A stretch of 64,000 bases of DNA from Curvibacter microcysteis (GTDB lineage Bacteria > Pseudomonadota > Gammaproteobacteria > Burkholderiales > Burkholderiaceae_C): the NCBI RefSeq assembly GCF_028649435.1, contig NZ_JAQSIN010000003.1, one strand, 5' to 3'. Shown here in pieces: positions 8,425 through 17,395 of this stretch. How positions within the stretch are numbered: the stretch's first letter is position 1; the number at the start of each line of letters is the position of its first letter. Below the pieces are notes generated by a model, which was given only the letters and a program-made list of their open reading frames with translations, ran no database searches and was not told the DNA's origin. The position numbers were made by a program, and so were the translations under genes.

Positions 8425-8856
8425 ATGATCAAGTCTTTCTGGGCCACCAGCCTGCTGCTGCTCAGCAGCCTGGCCTGCGCGCAAAACAGCCCGGTGGGCT
8501 TGTGGCGCAGCGTGGACGACGGCACCGGCGAAGCCAAGGCCGAGATTCGCATCGTCAGTGAGCCTTCGGGTCAGCTGACCGGTCGCATCGACAAGGCCCT
8601 GGTGCAAAAAGGCAGCCCCAACTGCAACGTCTGCACGGACGACCGCAAGGACAAGCCCGTGGTGGGCCTGGACATCATCCGTGGCGTGCGCAAGACCGAG
8701 GGCAAGGACGTGTGGGAAAACGGCCGCATCCTGGACCCGGAAAACGGCAAGGAATACACCGTGCGCCTGACGCCTCTGGAGGGCGGCAAGCAACTCCAGG
8801 TGCGGGGCTACATCGGCGTGTTCTACCGCACCCAGGTCTGGCAACGCATCGAATAA
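8425..8856 (+). CDS. DUF2147 secreted protein
   Basis: A 143-residue protein with a clear Sec signal peptide (MIKSFWATSLLLLSSLACAQ; cleavage probably after CAQ or ACA). It then has the DUF2147 core: GLWRSVDDGTGEAKAEIRI, CNVCTDDRKDKP and LQVRGYIG. The start at 8425 is favoured by an AGGAGA ribosome site and the signal peptide. DUF2147 proteins are small periplasmic beta-sheet proteins of unknown function, common near fatty-acid degradation genes. It is embedded in the beta-oxidation cluster, 41 bases after the dehydrogenase and 50 before the hydroxyacyl-CoA dehydrogenase. Confidence 0.85.
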   Translation: MIKSFWATSLLLLSSLACAQNSPVGLWRSVDDGTGEAKAEIRIVSEPSGQLTGRIDKALVQKGSPNCNVCTDDRKDKPVVGLDIIRGVRKTEGKDVWENGRILDPENGKEYTVRLTPLEGGKQLQVRGYIGVFYRTQVWQRIE

Positions 8857-8906
8857 GGCCACGGGCGCAGCGGGTCTGCGCCCCTTTGTCCTGAACAGGA
8901 AAACTC

Positions 8907-11306
8907 ATGAACCGATTTCAAGTGAAAAAAGTCGCCGTCCTCGGCGCAGGCGTGATGGGCGCGCAGATCGCCGCCCACCTCGTCAATGTCAAAGTGCCCG
9001 TGGTGCTGTTCGACCTGCCGGCCAAGGAAGGTCCCAAGAACGGCATCGTGAGCCGGGCCGTGGATGGCCTGAAAAAGCTCAAGCCCTCGCCCCTGGGTGT
9101 GGCAGATGACGCCGTCTTGATTGGCCAGGCCAACTACGAAGAGCACCTGGACCAGCTGCGCGACTGCGACCTGATCATCGAGGCCATTGCCGAGCGCATG
9201 GACTGGAAGCGCGACCTGTACGCCAAGATCGCGCCCTTTGTGGCGCCGCACGCCATCGTCGCCTCCAACACCTCGGGCCTGTCGATCACGGCCCTCAGCG
9301 AGGCCTTGCCCGAATCCATCAAGCCGCGTTTTTGCGGCATCCACTTCTTCAACCCACCGCGCTACATGTACCTGGTGGAGTTGATCGCCACCCCCACCAC
9401 GGAGCCCCACATCCTCGACCAGTTGGAGAGCTTCGTCACCAGCGGCCTGGGCAAGGGCGTGGTGCGTGCCAAAGACACGCCCAACTTCATTGCCAACCGC
9501 GTCGGCATCGCCGGCATGCTGGCCACCATGAAGGAAGTCGAGAACTTTGGCCTGACCTACGACGTGGTCGACGACCTGACCGGCAAGAAGCTCGGTCGCG
9601 CCAGTTCGGGCACCTTCCGCACCGCCGACGTGGTGGGCCTGGACACCATGGCCCACGTCATCAAGACGCTGCAAGACAACCTGACGCTGGACAGCGACCC
9701 CTTCTACGGCAGCTTTGGCACGCCCGATGTGCTCAAGAAGCTGCTTGAACTGGGCCACCTGGGCCAGAAGACCAAGGCCGGCTTCTTCAAGAAGGTGGGC
9801 CGCGACGTGCTGCGCTTCGAGCTCGAGAGCGAAGACTACGTCCCCGCTGGCCAGAAGGCGGACGAGGTCTATGGCCGCATGCTCAAAAAGCCGGCCGCCC
9901 AGCGCCTGGCCCTGCTGCGCAACGCCGAAGGCCCGCAAGGCCAGTTCCTGTGGGCCATTCTGCGCAACAGCTTCCATTACGCCGCCGTGCACCTGGCCAG
10001 CATCGCCGACAACGCCCGCGATGTGGACCAGGCCATGCGCTGGGGCTTTGGCATGAAGCAAGGCCCGTTCGAGCTGTGGCAGGAAGCCGGTTGGTTGCAG
10101 GTCGCGCAGTGGATCAACGAAGACATCGCCGCGGGCAAGACCTTGTGCAACGCGCCGCTGCCCGCCTGGGTGTTCGAGGGCCCGGTGGCCGAAGCCGGTG
10201 GCGTGCACACGCCGCAGGGTTCGTTCAACCCCAGCACCAACACGTTTGAGCCGCGCCGCCAACTGCCGGTGTACGCGCGCCAGCACTTCCCCGAAGCCCT
10301 GTTGGGCGAGGGCGCGGTGACCTTCGAGACCGCGGGCAAGACCCTGCACGAAGACGAGGCCATCCGCCTGTGGACGCTGGACGACGAGGTCCTGATCGCC
10401 AGCATCAAGAGCAAGATGCACGCGATCGGCCCAGGCGTGGTCGAGGGCCTGCAACAAGGCATCGAACTGGCGGAGCAACAGTACAAGGGCCTGGTGATCT
10501 GGTCGGGGGACGAACCCTTCAGCGCCGGCGCCGACCTGCAGTCCATGCTGCCGGCCTTCATGATCGCCGGGGTCGACGCCATTGAAGGCGCCGAGCACGA
10601 GCTGCAGCAGCTGATGCTGCGCCTGCGCTATGCCGGCGTGCCCGTGGTGTCGGCCGTGCGTGGCCTGGCCCTGGGCGGCGGCTGCGAGCTGGCCGTGCAC
10701 TCGGCACGCCGCGTGGTGGCGATGGAAAGCTACATCGGTCTGGTTGAAGTCGGCGTGGGCCTGGTGCCCGGCGCCGGCGGCCTGACCTACATCGCACGCC
10801 GTGCCGCCGAAAACGCGGCCACCTCCACGGGCAAGGACTTGCTGCCCTTCCTGACCGAGGGCTTCACCGCGGCTGCCATGGCCAAGGTGGGCACCAGCGC
10901 GCTGGAATCGCGCAAGCTGGGCTACCTGCTCGACAGTGACGTCATCGTGCCCAACAAGGACGAGCTGCTCTTCGTCGCCCTGAACGAGGCCAAGTCGATG
11001 TTCGACGGCGGCTGGCGCGCGCCTCTGAAGCGCCAGTTCCCGGTGGCGGGCCGCAGCGGTGTGGCCACCATCAAGGGCTCGCTGGTCAACATGCGTGACG
11101 GTGGCTTCATCAGCCAGCACGACTTCCACATCGGCAGCCTGATTGCCGAGGTGGTGTGCGGTGGCGACGTGGACGCCGGCACCCTGGTCAGCGAGGAGTA
11201 CCTGATGGCGCTGGAACGCAAGGCCTTCTGCTCGCTCATCGTCCACCCCAAGACGCAGGAACGCATCATGGGCATGCTCTCGACCGGCAAGCCGGTGCGC
11301 AACTGA
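8907..11306 (+). CDS. fadN: 3-hydroxyacyl-CoA dehydrogenase / enoyl-CoA hydratase, FadN-type
   Basis: A 799-residue bifunctional beta-oxidation enzyme. The NAD-binding 3-hydroxyacyl-CoA dehydrogenase half is N-terminal (GAGVMG at residues 13-18; FCGIHFFNPPRYMYLVE). The enoyl-CoA hydratase fold is C-terminal (FSAGADLQSM, LALGGGCELAVHS, GLVPGAGG). This order is the reverse of E. coli FadB and matches the FadN type. It hydrates enoyl-CoA and oxidises the 3-hydroxyacyl-CoA. Its stop overlaps the start of the next thioesterase gene by one base (TGATG), which suggests translational coupling. Confidence 0.92.
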   Translation: MNRFQVKKVAVLGAGVMGAQIAAHLVNVKVPVVLFDLPAKEGPKNGIVSRAVDGLKKLKPSPLGVADDAVLIGQANYEEHLDQLRDCDLIIEAIAERMDWKRDLYAKIAPFVAPHAIVASNTSGLSITALSEALPESIKPRFCGIHFFNPPRYMYLVELIATPTTEPHILDQLESFVTSGLGKGVVRAKDTPNFIANRVGIAGMLATMKEVENFGLTYDVVDDLTGKKLGRASSGTFRTADVVGLDTMAHVIKTLQDNLTLDSDPFYGSFGTPDVLKKLLELGHLGQKTKAGFFKKVGRDVLRFELESEDYVPAGQKADEVYGRMLKKPAAQRLALLRNAEGPQGQFLWAILRNSFHYAAVHLASIADNARDVDQAMRWGFGMKQGPFELWQEAGWLQVAQWINEDIAAGKTLCNAPLPAWVFEGPVAEAGGVHTPQGSFNPSTNTFEPRRQLPVYARQHFPEALLGEGAVTFETAGKTLHEDEAIRLWTLDDEVLIASIKSKMHAIGPGVVEGLQQGIELAEQQYKGLVIWSGDEPFSAGADLQSMLPAFMIAGVDAIEGAEHELQQLMLRLRYAGVPVVSAVRGLALGGGCELAVHSARRVVAMESYIGLVEVGVGLVPGAGGLTYIARRAAENAATSTGKDLLPFLTEGFTAAAMAKVGTSALESRKLGYLLDSDVIVPNKDELLFVALNEAKSMFDGGWRAPLKRQFPVAGRSGVATIKGSLVNMRDGGFISQHDFHIGSLIAEVVCGGDVDAGTLVSEEYLMALERKAFCSLIVHPKTQERIMGMLSTGKPVRN

Positions 11307-11830
11307 TGAGCCCGGTGACTGCGCTGGAACGCGCGCCCAACAAGCTGCAGCGCTCGCTGATGCGCCTGGACGAAGCCCCAGCCTTCATGCGGGGCTGGGT
11401 GCAGAACATCATCCTGCGCCGCGCGGTGCCCTTCACGGGCACGGCGGGCCTGCGCTTCATCTCGCTGAGCACCGACCGGGTCGAAGTGCGCGTGGCCAAT
11501 GAGGCGCGGGTGCACAACCACATCGGTGGTGTCCACGCCTCGGCCATGAACCTGCTGGCCGAAACGGCCACCGGCATGGTCATTGGCATGAATGTGCGCG
11601 ACGACTGCACGCCGCTGGCCAAGTCGCTGTCCATGCGCTTTGTGCAGCGCGCCAGCGGCGGCTTGAAGGCCGTGGCCACGCTCAGCCCAGAGCAGGCCGC
11701 CTACATGCAGGCCAATGAAAAAGGCGAGTTGAGCGTGGCGGTCACCGTCACCGACGACACCGGCGCCGAGCCGGTGCAATGCGAATTTGTCTGGGCCTGG
11801 GTTCCCGCCAGCCGCCCGAAAAAGAACTGA
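11306..11830 (+). CDS. DUF4442 hotdog-fold thioesterase
   Basis: A 174-residue hotdog-fold protein. VHNHIGGVHASAMNLLAE corresponds to the central helix region of DUF4442/PaaI-like acyl-CoA thioesterases. The ATG at 11306 shares one base with the upstream stop codon, which sets the start. It lies between the FadN-type enzyme and the thiolase, so it may release stalled acyl-CoA intermediates during beta-oxidation. That role is inference. Confidence 0.82.
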   Translation: MSPVTALERAPNKLQRSLMRLDEAPAFMRGWVQNIILRRAVPFTGTAGLRFISLSTDRVEVRVANEARVHNHIGGVHASAMNLLAETATGMVIGMNVRDDCTPLAKSLSMRFVQRASGGLKAVATLSPEQAAYMQANEKGELSVAVTVTDDTGAEPVQCEFVWAWVPASRPKKN

Positions 11831-11842
11831 AGGAGTTTCACC

Positions 11843-13042
11843 ATGGCCCACCCCATCCAGGACGCCTACATCGTTGCTGCCACGCGCACGCCCATCGGGC
11901 GTTCGCACCGCGGCTTCTTCCGCAACACCCGGCCCGACGATCTGCTGGCCACCACCCTGAAGGCCGCCCTGGCCCAGGTGCCGGACCTCGACCCGGCCAG
12001 CATCGAAGACATCATTTGCGGCTGCGCCATCCCCGAAGCCCAGCAAGGCCTGAACGTGGCCCGCGTGGCGGCCGTGCTGGCGGGCCTGCCCACCAGCGTG
12101 GGGGGCATCACCGTGAACCGTTTCTGCGCCTCGGGCCTGTCTGCGGTGCAGATGGCCGCCGACCGCATCCGCGTTGGCGAGGCCGAGGTGATGATCGCCG
12201 CGGGCGTTGAAAGCATGAGCATGGTGCCCATGATGGGCAACTCGCCCTCGCTGTCGCCCAGCATCTTCGAGCGTGATGGCGACGTGGGCATTGCCTACGG
12301 CATGGGCCTGACCGCCGAGAAGGTGGCCCAGCAATGGAAGGTCAGCCGCGAAGCGCAAGACGAGTTCGCGCTGCAGTCGCACCTGAAGGCCCTCAAGGCC
12401 CAGCAGGCCGGCGAATTCACGGCCGAAATCACCCCCATCGAGGTGACCGAACGCCGTCCCGACCTGGCCACCGGCGAGGTCAGCCTGAAGACCCGCACCG
12501 TGAGCCTGGACGAGGGCGCCCGCCCTGACACCACGCTCGAAGGCCTGGCCAAGCTCAAGACCGTGTTCGCTGCGCGCGGCTCGGTGACGGCGGGCAACAG
12601 CTCGCAAACCTCGGACGGCGCCGGCGCGCTGATCCTGGCCAGCGGCAACGCGGTCAAGCGCTTCGGCCTCAAGCCGCTGGCGCGCTTTGTCAGCTTCGCC
12701 AGCAAGGGCGTGCCGCCGCACATCATGGGCATCGGCCCGATCGAGGCCATTCCTGCCGCGCTGCGCTATGCGGGCCTGAAGCAAGACGACATCGACTGGT
12801 TCGAGCTGAACGAGGCTTTTGCCGCGCAATCGCTGGCCGTCATCAACACCCTGGGCCTGGACCCGGCCAAGGTCAACCGCATGGGGGGCGCCATCGCCCT
12901 GGGCCACCCGCTGGGCGCCACGGGCGCGATCCGCTCGGCCACCGTGGTGCATGCGCTGCAGCGGCACCAGTTGAAGTACGGCATGGTGACGATGTGTGTG
13001 GGCATGGGGCAAGGCGCCGCCGGCATCTTCGAACGTTGTTAA
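11843..13042 (+). CDS. fadA: acetyl-CoA C-acyltransferase (3-ketoacyl-CoA thiolase)
   Basis: A 399-residue thiolase. The nucleophile is Cys95 in VNRFCASGLS. NEAFAAQS, GGAIALGHPLGATGAI and the second catalytic cysteine in TMCVGMGQGAAG are all present. It performs the thiolytic cleavage that ends each beta-oxidation round. It follows the thioesterase by 12 bases with an AAGGAG ribosome site. With the acyl-CoA dehydrogenase and FadN-type enzyme it forms a full fatty-acid degradation set. A degradative rather than biosynthetic role is inferred from context. Confidence 0.92.
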   Translation: MAHPIQDAYIVAATRTPIGRSHRGFFRNTRPDDLLATTLKAALAQVPDLDPASIEDIICGCAIPEAQQGLNVARVAAVLAGLPTSVGGITVNRFCASGLSAVQMAADRIRVGEAEVMIAAGVESMSMVPMMGNSPSLSPSIFERDGDVGIAYGMGLTAEKVAQQWKVSREAQDEFALQSHLKALKAQQAGEFTAEITPIEVTERRPDLATGEVSLKTRTVSLDEGARPDTTLEGLAKLKTVFAARGSVTAGNSSQTSDGAGALILASGNAVKRFGLKPLARFVSFASKGVPPHIMGIGPIEAIPAALRYAGLKQDDIDWFELNEAFAAQSLAVINTLGLDPAKVNRMGGAIALGHPLGATGAIRSATVVHALQRHQLKYGMVTMCVGMGQGAAGIFERC

Positions 13043-13043
13043 C

Positions 13044-13450
13044 TGGCTACCGGATGGGCGCCATGCGTCGTTGGGCGGTGCTCGGAATCCTCACGTACAG
13101 GAAGTACGTTCCGGTTCCTGCGCTCCGTCCGCCTAGCCTGACACCCATCCGCTACGCCCTCGAGGCTGCTGTTGGGGGGCTGGCTACCGGATGGGCGCCA
13201 TGCGTCGTTGGGCGGTGCTCGGAATCCTCACGGACAGGAAGTACGTTCCTGTCCTTGCGCTCCGTCCGCCTAGCCTGACACCCATCCGCTACGCCCTCGA
13301 GGCCGCTGTTGGGGGGCTGGCTACCGGATGGGCGCCATGCGTCGTTGGGCGGTGCTCAGGATCCTCACGTACAGGAAGCACGTTCCGGTCCTTGCGCTCC
13401 GTCCGCCTAGCCTGGCACCCATCCGCTACGCCCTTCAGGCTGTCGCGGGG
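13044..13450. repeat. three tandem copies of a 137-bp repeat
   Basis: Near-identical units begin with TGGCTACCGGATGGGCGCC at 13044, 13181 and 13318, giving an exact period of 137 bases; the third copy decays after about 13450. Each unit contains ATCCTCAC, a short hairpin region around GGAAGTACGTTCC, and GCTCCGTCCGCCTAGCCTG. The second unit holds a perfect 9-bp inverted repeat (GGACAGGAA, 5-base loop, TTCCTGTCC) near 13233-13255. Small open frames run through the units, but 137 is not a multiple of three and frames shift between copies, so coding is unlikely. The block separates the thiolase from the next thioesterase. Confidence 0.85.
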
Positions 13451-13677
13451 GGCTTGCGGCGCGATGGGGGCTTTTTCGGGCGCTTGGCTGGGGCGCAGCG
13501 TTTTTTGGGTGAGTCCGCCTCGGTTGCTGTGCTCCGTCCGGCTGACCTGAAACCTATCCGCTACGCCCCTGAGTGCGGGGTGGGCGCGGGTTCCGGGGCA
13601 GGTCGGCTCTGCTCGGCTTAACATCCGGCGTCGCCAATTCGACTGTCTGTTTTTTGAACCTGTCTGACACTGCACGC
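13451..13677. repeat. degenerate fourth repeat copy and non-coding remainder
   Basis: GCTCCGTCCGGCTGACCTGA at 13531, followed by CCTATCCGCTACGCCC, matches the corresponding part of the 137-bp units. It is offset 135 bases from the third copy, so it is a diverged fourth copy whose first half is unrelated. From about 13580 to the thioesterase start nothing recognisable was seen. Confidence 0.6.
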
Positions 13678-14505
13678 ATGAGCTCACATCCGCTTGATAC
13701 CGCGCTGAAACTGGCGCCCTCGGCTTCGGCTGCAGGGCATTACACGGGGCAGTCCAGCCCGGCCTACTGGAACATGGTGGGCCCATTTGGTGGGACCACC
13801 GCGGCGACGCTGCTGGAGGCGGTGCTGCGCCACCCCGACTTGCTGGGCGAGCCGCTGTCGCTGACGGTCAATTACGCGGGCGCGGTGAGTGCGGGTGAGT
13901 TCGAAGTGCAGGCGCAACCGGTGCGCACCAACCGCTCGACCCAGCACTGGGTCATCACGCAATTGCAAAAAGACGCCGATGGCCAGCCGGTGGTGTGCAC
14001 CACGGCCACGGCCGTGACGGCGGCGCGGCGCGAGACCTGGAGCGTGTCCGACGCGCCCATGCCCCAAGTGCCCCCACCCGAGGAAGTGCCTCGCCTGGAC
14101 CTGGCGCGCGCCGTGGAGTGGATCAACCGCTATGAGATGCGGCCGGTGGCCGGCGTGATCCCGCAGCAGTGGGACGGCTCGGGCGACAGCAGCCTGTCTC
14201 AGCTGTGGATGCGCGACCAGCCACCACGTCCGCTCGACTTCTGTGCTCTGGCGGCCATGGCCGACATCTTCTTTCCCCGCGTCTGGCTGCGCCGCGCCAC
14301 CCGGGTGCCCGCAGGCACGGTGTCCATCACCACGTATTTCCATGTGGGCTTGGCCGAGCTGGCCGCCACGGGCTCGGGCTATTTGCTGGGTCAGGCGCGC
14401 GCGCAAGAATTCCGCAACGGCTTCTTTGACCAGACCGCCCAGCTCTGGAACCAGGCGGGCCAGTTGCTGGTCAGCACCCACCAAGTCGTGTACTTCAAGG
14501 AGTGA
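13678..14505 (+). CDS. TesB-like acyl-CoA thioesterase family protein
   Basis: A 275-residue double-hotdog thioesterase of the TesB-like (acyl-CoA thioesterase, 4HBT_3) family. The N-terminal hotdog contains NMVGPFGGTTAATLLEAVL; the C-terminal hotdog contains PLDFCALAAMADIFFPRVWL. The frame stays open upstream into the repeat block, but the ATG at 13678 is where family-like sequence starts. It probably hydrolyses acyl-CoAs in support of the beta-oxidation genes on both sides. Confidence 0.82.
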   Translation: MSSHPLDTALKLAPSASAAGHYTGQSSPAYWNMVGPFGGTTAATLLEAVLRHPDLLGEPLSLTVNYAGAVSAGEFEVQAQPVRTNRSTQHWVITQLQKDADGQPVVCTTATAVTAARRETWSVSDAPMPQVPPPEEVPRLDLARAVEWINRYEMRPVAGVIPQQWDGSGDSSLSQLWMRDQPPRPLDFCALAAMADIFFPRVWLRRATRVPAGTVSITTYFHVGLAELAATGSGYLLGQARAQEFRNGFFDQTAQLWNQAGQLLVSTHQVVYFKE

Positions 14506-14594
14506 ATGGCCAGGCGCGGCCCCTCGTTCGCTGGCCTGCTGCTGCTCGTTCCTGCCCGATTCACCCCCACCCCACTCACATCCAAGGAGGCCGT

Positions 14595-15362
14595 ATGAGC
14601 CAAGACATCCTGGTCCACACCGAAGCCGGTGTCACCACCATCACCCTGAACCGCGTCGACAAGAAGAACTCCATCACCTCAGCGATGTACGCCAGCATGG
14701 CCGACGCGCTGGTGGCCGCTCAGGCGGACGCAGCGGTGCGTGTGGTGGTGTTCCAGGGCGACCTCACCATCTTCAGTGCCGGCAACGACATTGGTGACTT
14801 CCTGAACAAGCCGCCCGCGGGCATGGACTCGCCGGTGTTCCGTTTTCTGCACGGCCTGGCGGCCTTCCCCAAGCCGGTGGTGGCGGCGGTCTGCGGTCCG
14901 GCCGTGGGCATCGGCACGACCATGCTGTTCCACTGCGACCTGGTTTACGCGGGTGACAACGCGGCGTTCTCGATGCCTTTTGTGAACCTGGGCCTGTGCC
15001 CGGAGGCCGCCTCCAGCCTGCTGGTGCCGCAGATGCTGGGTTACCACCGCGCTGCCGAGGCGCTGCTGCTGGGCGAGCCCTTCATGGCCGAAGCCGCCCT
15101 GGAAGTCGGCCTGGTCAACCGCGTGGTGCCGCCGACCGAAGCCAATGGTGTGGCGCAGTTGGTGGCCAAGAAGCTGGCGGCCAAGCCGCTGAGCTCCTTG
15201 ATCGAGACCAAGCGCCTGATGAAGGGCGGCCAAGCCGCCTTGGTGGCCCAGCGCATGACGGAAGAGGGCGCCAGCTTTGGCCGCATGCTGCAAGAGCCGG
15301 CGGCCAAGGAGGCCTTCACGGCCTTCATGGAAAAGCGCCGCCCCGACTTCTCGGGCCTGTGA
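14595..15362 (+). CDS. enoyl-CoA hydratase/isomerase family protein
   Basis: A 255-residue crotonase-fold protein. FSAGNDIGDF (residues 60-69) and CGPAVGIGTTMLFHCDL (100-116) form the oxyanion-hole region. LGLCPEAASS (132-141) carries a single glutamate, Glu137, where hydratases usually have their second catalytic Glu. The other is less obvious, so an isomerase-type activity is possible. AAGGAGG, 4 bases before the ATG at 14595, decides the start. It is the last gene of the fatty-acid block. Confidence 0.88.
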   Translation: MSQDILVHTEAGVTTITLNRVDKKNSITSAMYASMADALVAAQADAAVRVVVFQGDLTIFSAGNDIGDFLNKPPAGMDSPVFRFLHGLAAFPKPVVAAVCGPAVGIGTTMLFHCDLVYAGDNAAFSMPFVNLGLCPEAASSLLVPQMLGYHRAAEALLLGEPFMAEAALEVGLVNRVVPPTEANGVAQLVAKKLAAKPLSSLIETKRLMKGGQAALVAQRMTEEGASFGRMLQEPAAKEAFTAFMEKRRPDFSGL

Positions 15363-15395
15363 GGTCCGCGGCCCCAGGCGGGGCCTCGGTGCAGA

Positions 15396-16313
15396 TCACT
15401 CGATGTTCTGCACTTGTTCGCGCATTTGCTCGATCAGCACCTTCATGTCCACGCTGATGCGCGTCAACTCCATGGCGGCGGACTTGGAGCCCAGGGTGTT
15501 GGCTTCGCGGTGCAGTTCCTGGATCAGGAAGTCCAGGCGCTTGCCCAGCTCGCCCCCCTTGCTCAGCAGGCGCTCCAGCTCGTCGAGGTGGGAGTCCAGG
15601 CGGGTGATTTCTTCGGCCACGTCGATGCGGATGGCAAAGGCCGTGGCTTCGGACAGGGCCCGGTCCTGAGCGGCTTCGGGGGCGGTGGCGCCCTCGGCCA
15701 GGTTCATGGCCTCTTTCCAGCGCTCGAGAAAACGCTGACGCTGCTGTTCCACCAGTTGGGGCACCAGCGGCACGGCTTGGGCGGCCAAGGCGCGCAGTTG
15801 GGCGATGCGGTCCAGCAGCATGGTCGACAGGCGAGCGCCTTCGCGCTGGCGCGCCGCCATGAGCTCCTTGATGGCTTTGGCGGCCAGGGCTTGAATTTGC
15901 TCGCCCGTGGTTTGCACGGTGCCCGCCTCGCTGCCCCCCAGTCGGATGACGTCGGCCACGCTCAGCGGCGCGGCCTGGGGCAGCCAGGCGCGGATGTTGT
16001 CCTGCATGGCATTGAGTTTTTGCAGCTGGCGCGTGGTGGGCTCTTTGAGGCCTCCGCCGTTTTCCTGCTCCAGGGCGGCGCGCACTTCCACCTTGCCGCG
16101 TTTGAGCTTGGCATTCAGCAGCTCGCGCAGGGCGGGCTCATGCTGGCGCAGCTCTTCGGGCAGGCGAAAGCTCAGGTCCAAGAAGCGGCTGTTGACCGAG
16201 CGGATTTCCAGCCCGATGCGGGTGGCGCTGGCGCTTTTGGCGTCGCCGCCGGTCTCGGAGGGGGCCACTTCCTGTTGGGCAGTGGCGTAACCGGTCATGC
16301 TGTAAACTGGCAT
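15396..16313 (-). CDS. yicC: YicC/YloC-family endoribonuclease
   Basis: A 305-residue protein starting MPVYSMTGYATAQQE, the conserved YicC N-terminus. RSVNSRFLDLSFRLPEEL and the C-terminal block NTLGSKSAAMELTRISVDMK (DUF1732) are characteristic. E. coli YicC has been linked to RNA cleavage and decay of the small RNA RyhB. It is divergent from the Ser/Thr kinase gene with 71 bases between the starts. Confidence 0.92.
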   Translation of the reverse strand: MPVYSMTGYATAQQEVAPSETGGDAKSASATRIGLEIRSVNSRFLDLSFRLPEELRQHEPALRELLNAKLKRGKVEVRAALEQENGGGLKEPTTRQLQKLNAMQDNIRAWLPQAAPLSVADVIRLGGSEAGTVQTTGEQIQALAAKAIKELMAARQREGARLSTMLLDRIAQLRALAAQAVPLVPQLVEQQRQRFLERWKEAMNLAEGATAPEAAQDRALSEATAFAIRIDVAEEITRLDSHLDELERLLSKGGELGKRLDFLIQELHREANTLGSKSAAMELTRISVDMKVLIEQMREQVQNIE

Positions 16314-16384
16314 TGGACTTTTTCACGTAACTTCAATACTGCGGATTATCCCGCCTGGATGCTCTGCCGTCCCGTCTCTCACCC

Positions 16385-17395
16385 ATGTCGAAGGTCAAAC
16401 CGGCGCCGCTCCCACCAGATACCGTGATCGGTGGCTACCGCGTGGTGCGACGCCTCTCTGCGGGCGGCTTTGGTGTGGTCTACCTCTCCTTGGACATGGA
16501 AGGGCAGCAGGTCGCGGTCAAAGAGTACCTGCCGTCTTCGCTGGCCACGCGCGCCCCAGGCGAGTTGCTGCCCAAGGTGCAGGCCGACAAGTTGTCTTTG
16601 TACCGGCTGGGTTTGAAGAGTTTTTTTGAAGAAGGCCGTTCGCTGGCGCAAATCTCCCACCCCTCGGTGGTGAGCGTGCTGAACTTCTTCCGTGAGAACG
16701 AAACCGTCTACATGGTGATGAACTACCTGGAGGGCGCCACCCTGCAGGACTTCATCATCACCGCGCGCGACTTGAAGACGCAAAAGGTGTTCCGCGAGTC
16801 CACCATCCGCTCCTTGTTTGACGAGGTGCTGCGCGGACTGCGCATCGTGCACCAGCACAAGATGCTGCACCTGGACATCAAGCCCGCCAACATCTTCATC
16901 ACCGATGACAACAAAGCGGTGCTGATCGACTTTGGCGCGGCACGCGAAGTGCTGTCCAAAGAGGGCAACTTCATCCGCCCCATGTACACCCCTGGTTTTG
17001 CCGCCCCTGAGATGTACCGGCGTGACGCCTCCATGGGCCCCTGGACCGACATTTACGCCATCGGTGCCTGCATCTACGCCTGCATGCAGGGCTACCCGCC
17101 CAACGAGGCGCCGCAGCGGCTGGAAAAAGACCGGCTCTCCTTGGCCTTGTCGCGTTTGCGCGGGGTGTACTCGGACAACTTGATCGAGGTGGTCGAGTGG
17201 TGCATGGCGCTGGACCCCTTGTCGCGCCCGCAGTCGGTGTTCGCGCTGCAAAAAGAGCTCAGCCGCGAAGGCGAGCGCCGCTACACCAAGCTGACCGTGG
17301 GCGAGAAGGTGCGCCTGCAGTTCGACACCCTGGTGTCTGACACGAAGAAGAAGACCGGGCGTGAGGCCACTGACATGGGGGCCAAACCCAAATGA
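16385..17395 (+). CDS. Hanks-type serine/threonine protein kinase
   Basis: A 336-residue soluble kinase with no transmembrane segment. Landmarks are the glycine loop GGFG at residues 27-30, the ATP lysine in VAVKEYLP (Lys46), catalytic HLDIKPAN (Asp164, Asn169), DFG at 182-184 and APE at 207-209. All key catalytic residues are present, so it should be active. It overlaps the PP2C phosphatase gene by four bases (ATGA), forming a kinase/phosphatase pair. The substrate is unknown; no type VI secretion gene is visible. Confidence 0.92.
   Translation: MSKVKPAPLPPDTVIGGYRVVRRLSAGGFGVVYLSLDMEGQQVAVKEYLPSSLATRAPGELLPKVQADKLSLYRLGLKSFFEEGRSLAQISHPSVVSVLNFFRENETVYMVMNYLEGATLQDFIITARDLKTQKVFRESTIRSLFDEVLRGLRIVHQHKMLHLDIKPANIFITDDNKAVLIDFGAAREVLSKEGNFIRPMYTPGFAAPEMYRRDASMGPWTDIYAIGACIYACMQGYPPNEAPQRLEKDRLSLALSRLRGVYSDNLIEVVEWCMALDPLSRPQSVFALQKELSREGERRYTKLTVGEKVRLQFDTLVSDTKKKTGREATDMGAKPK

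Noticed and set aside
13044..13450. Possible CRISPR array
   Set aside because: The repeats are 137 bases long and directly adjacent without variable spacers, and no cas gene is near.
13191..13550. Small open frame within the 137-bp repeats
   Set aside because: The repeat period is not a multiple of three, so the peptide changes frame between units. There is no ribosome site or family similarity.
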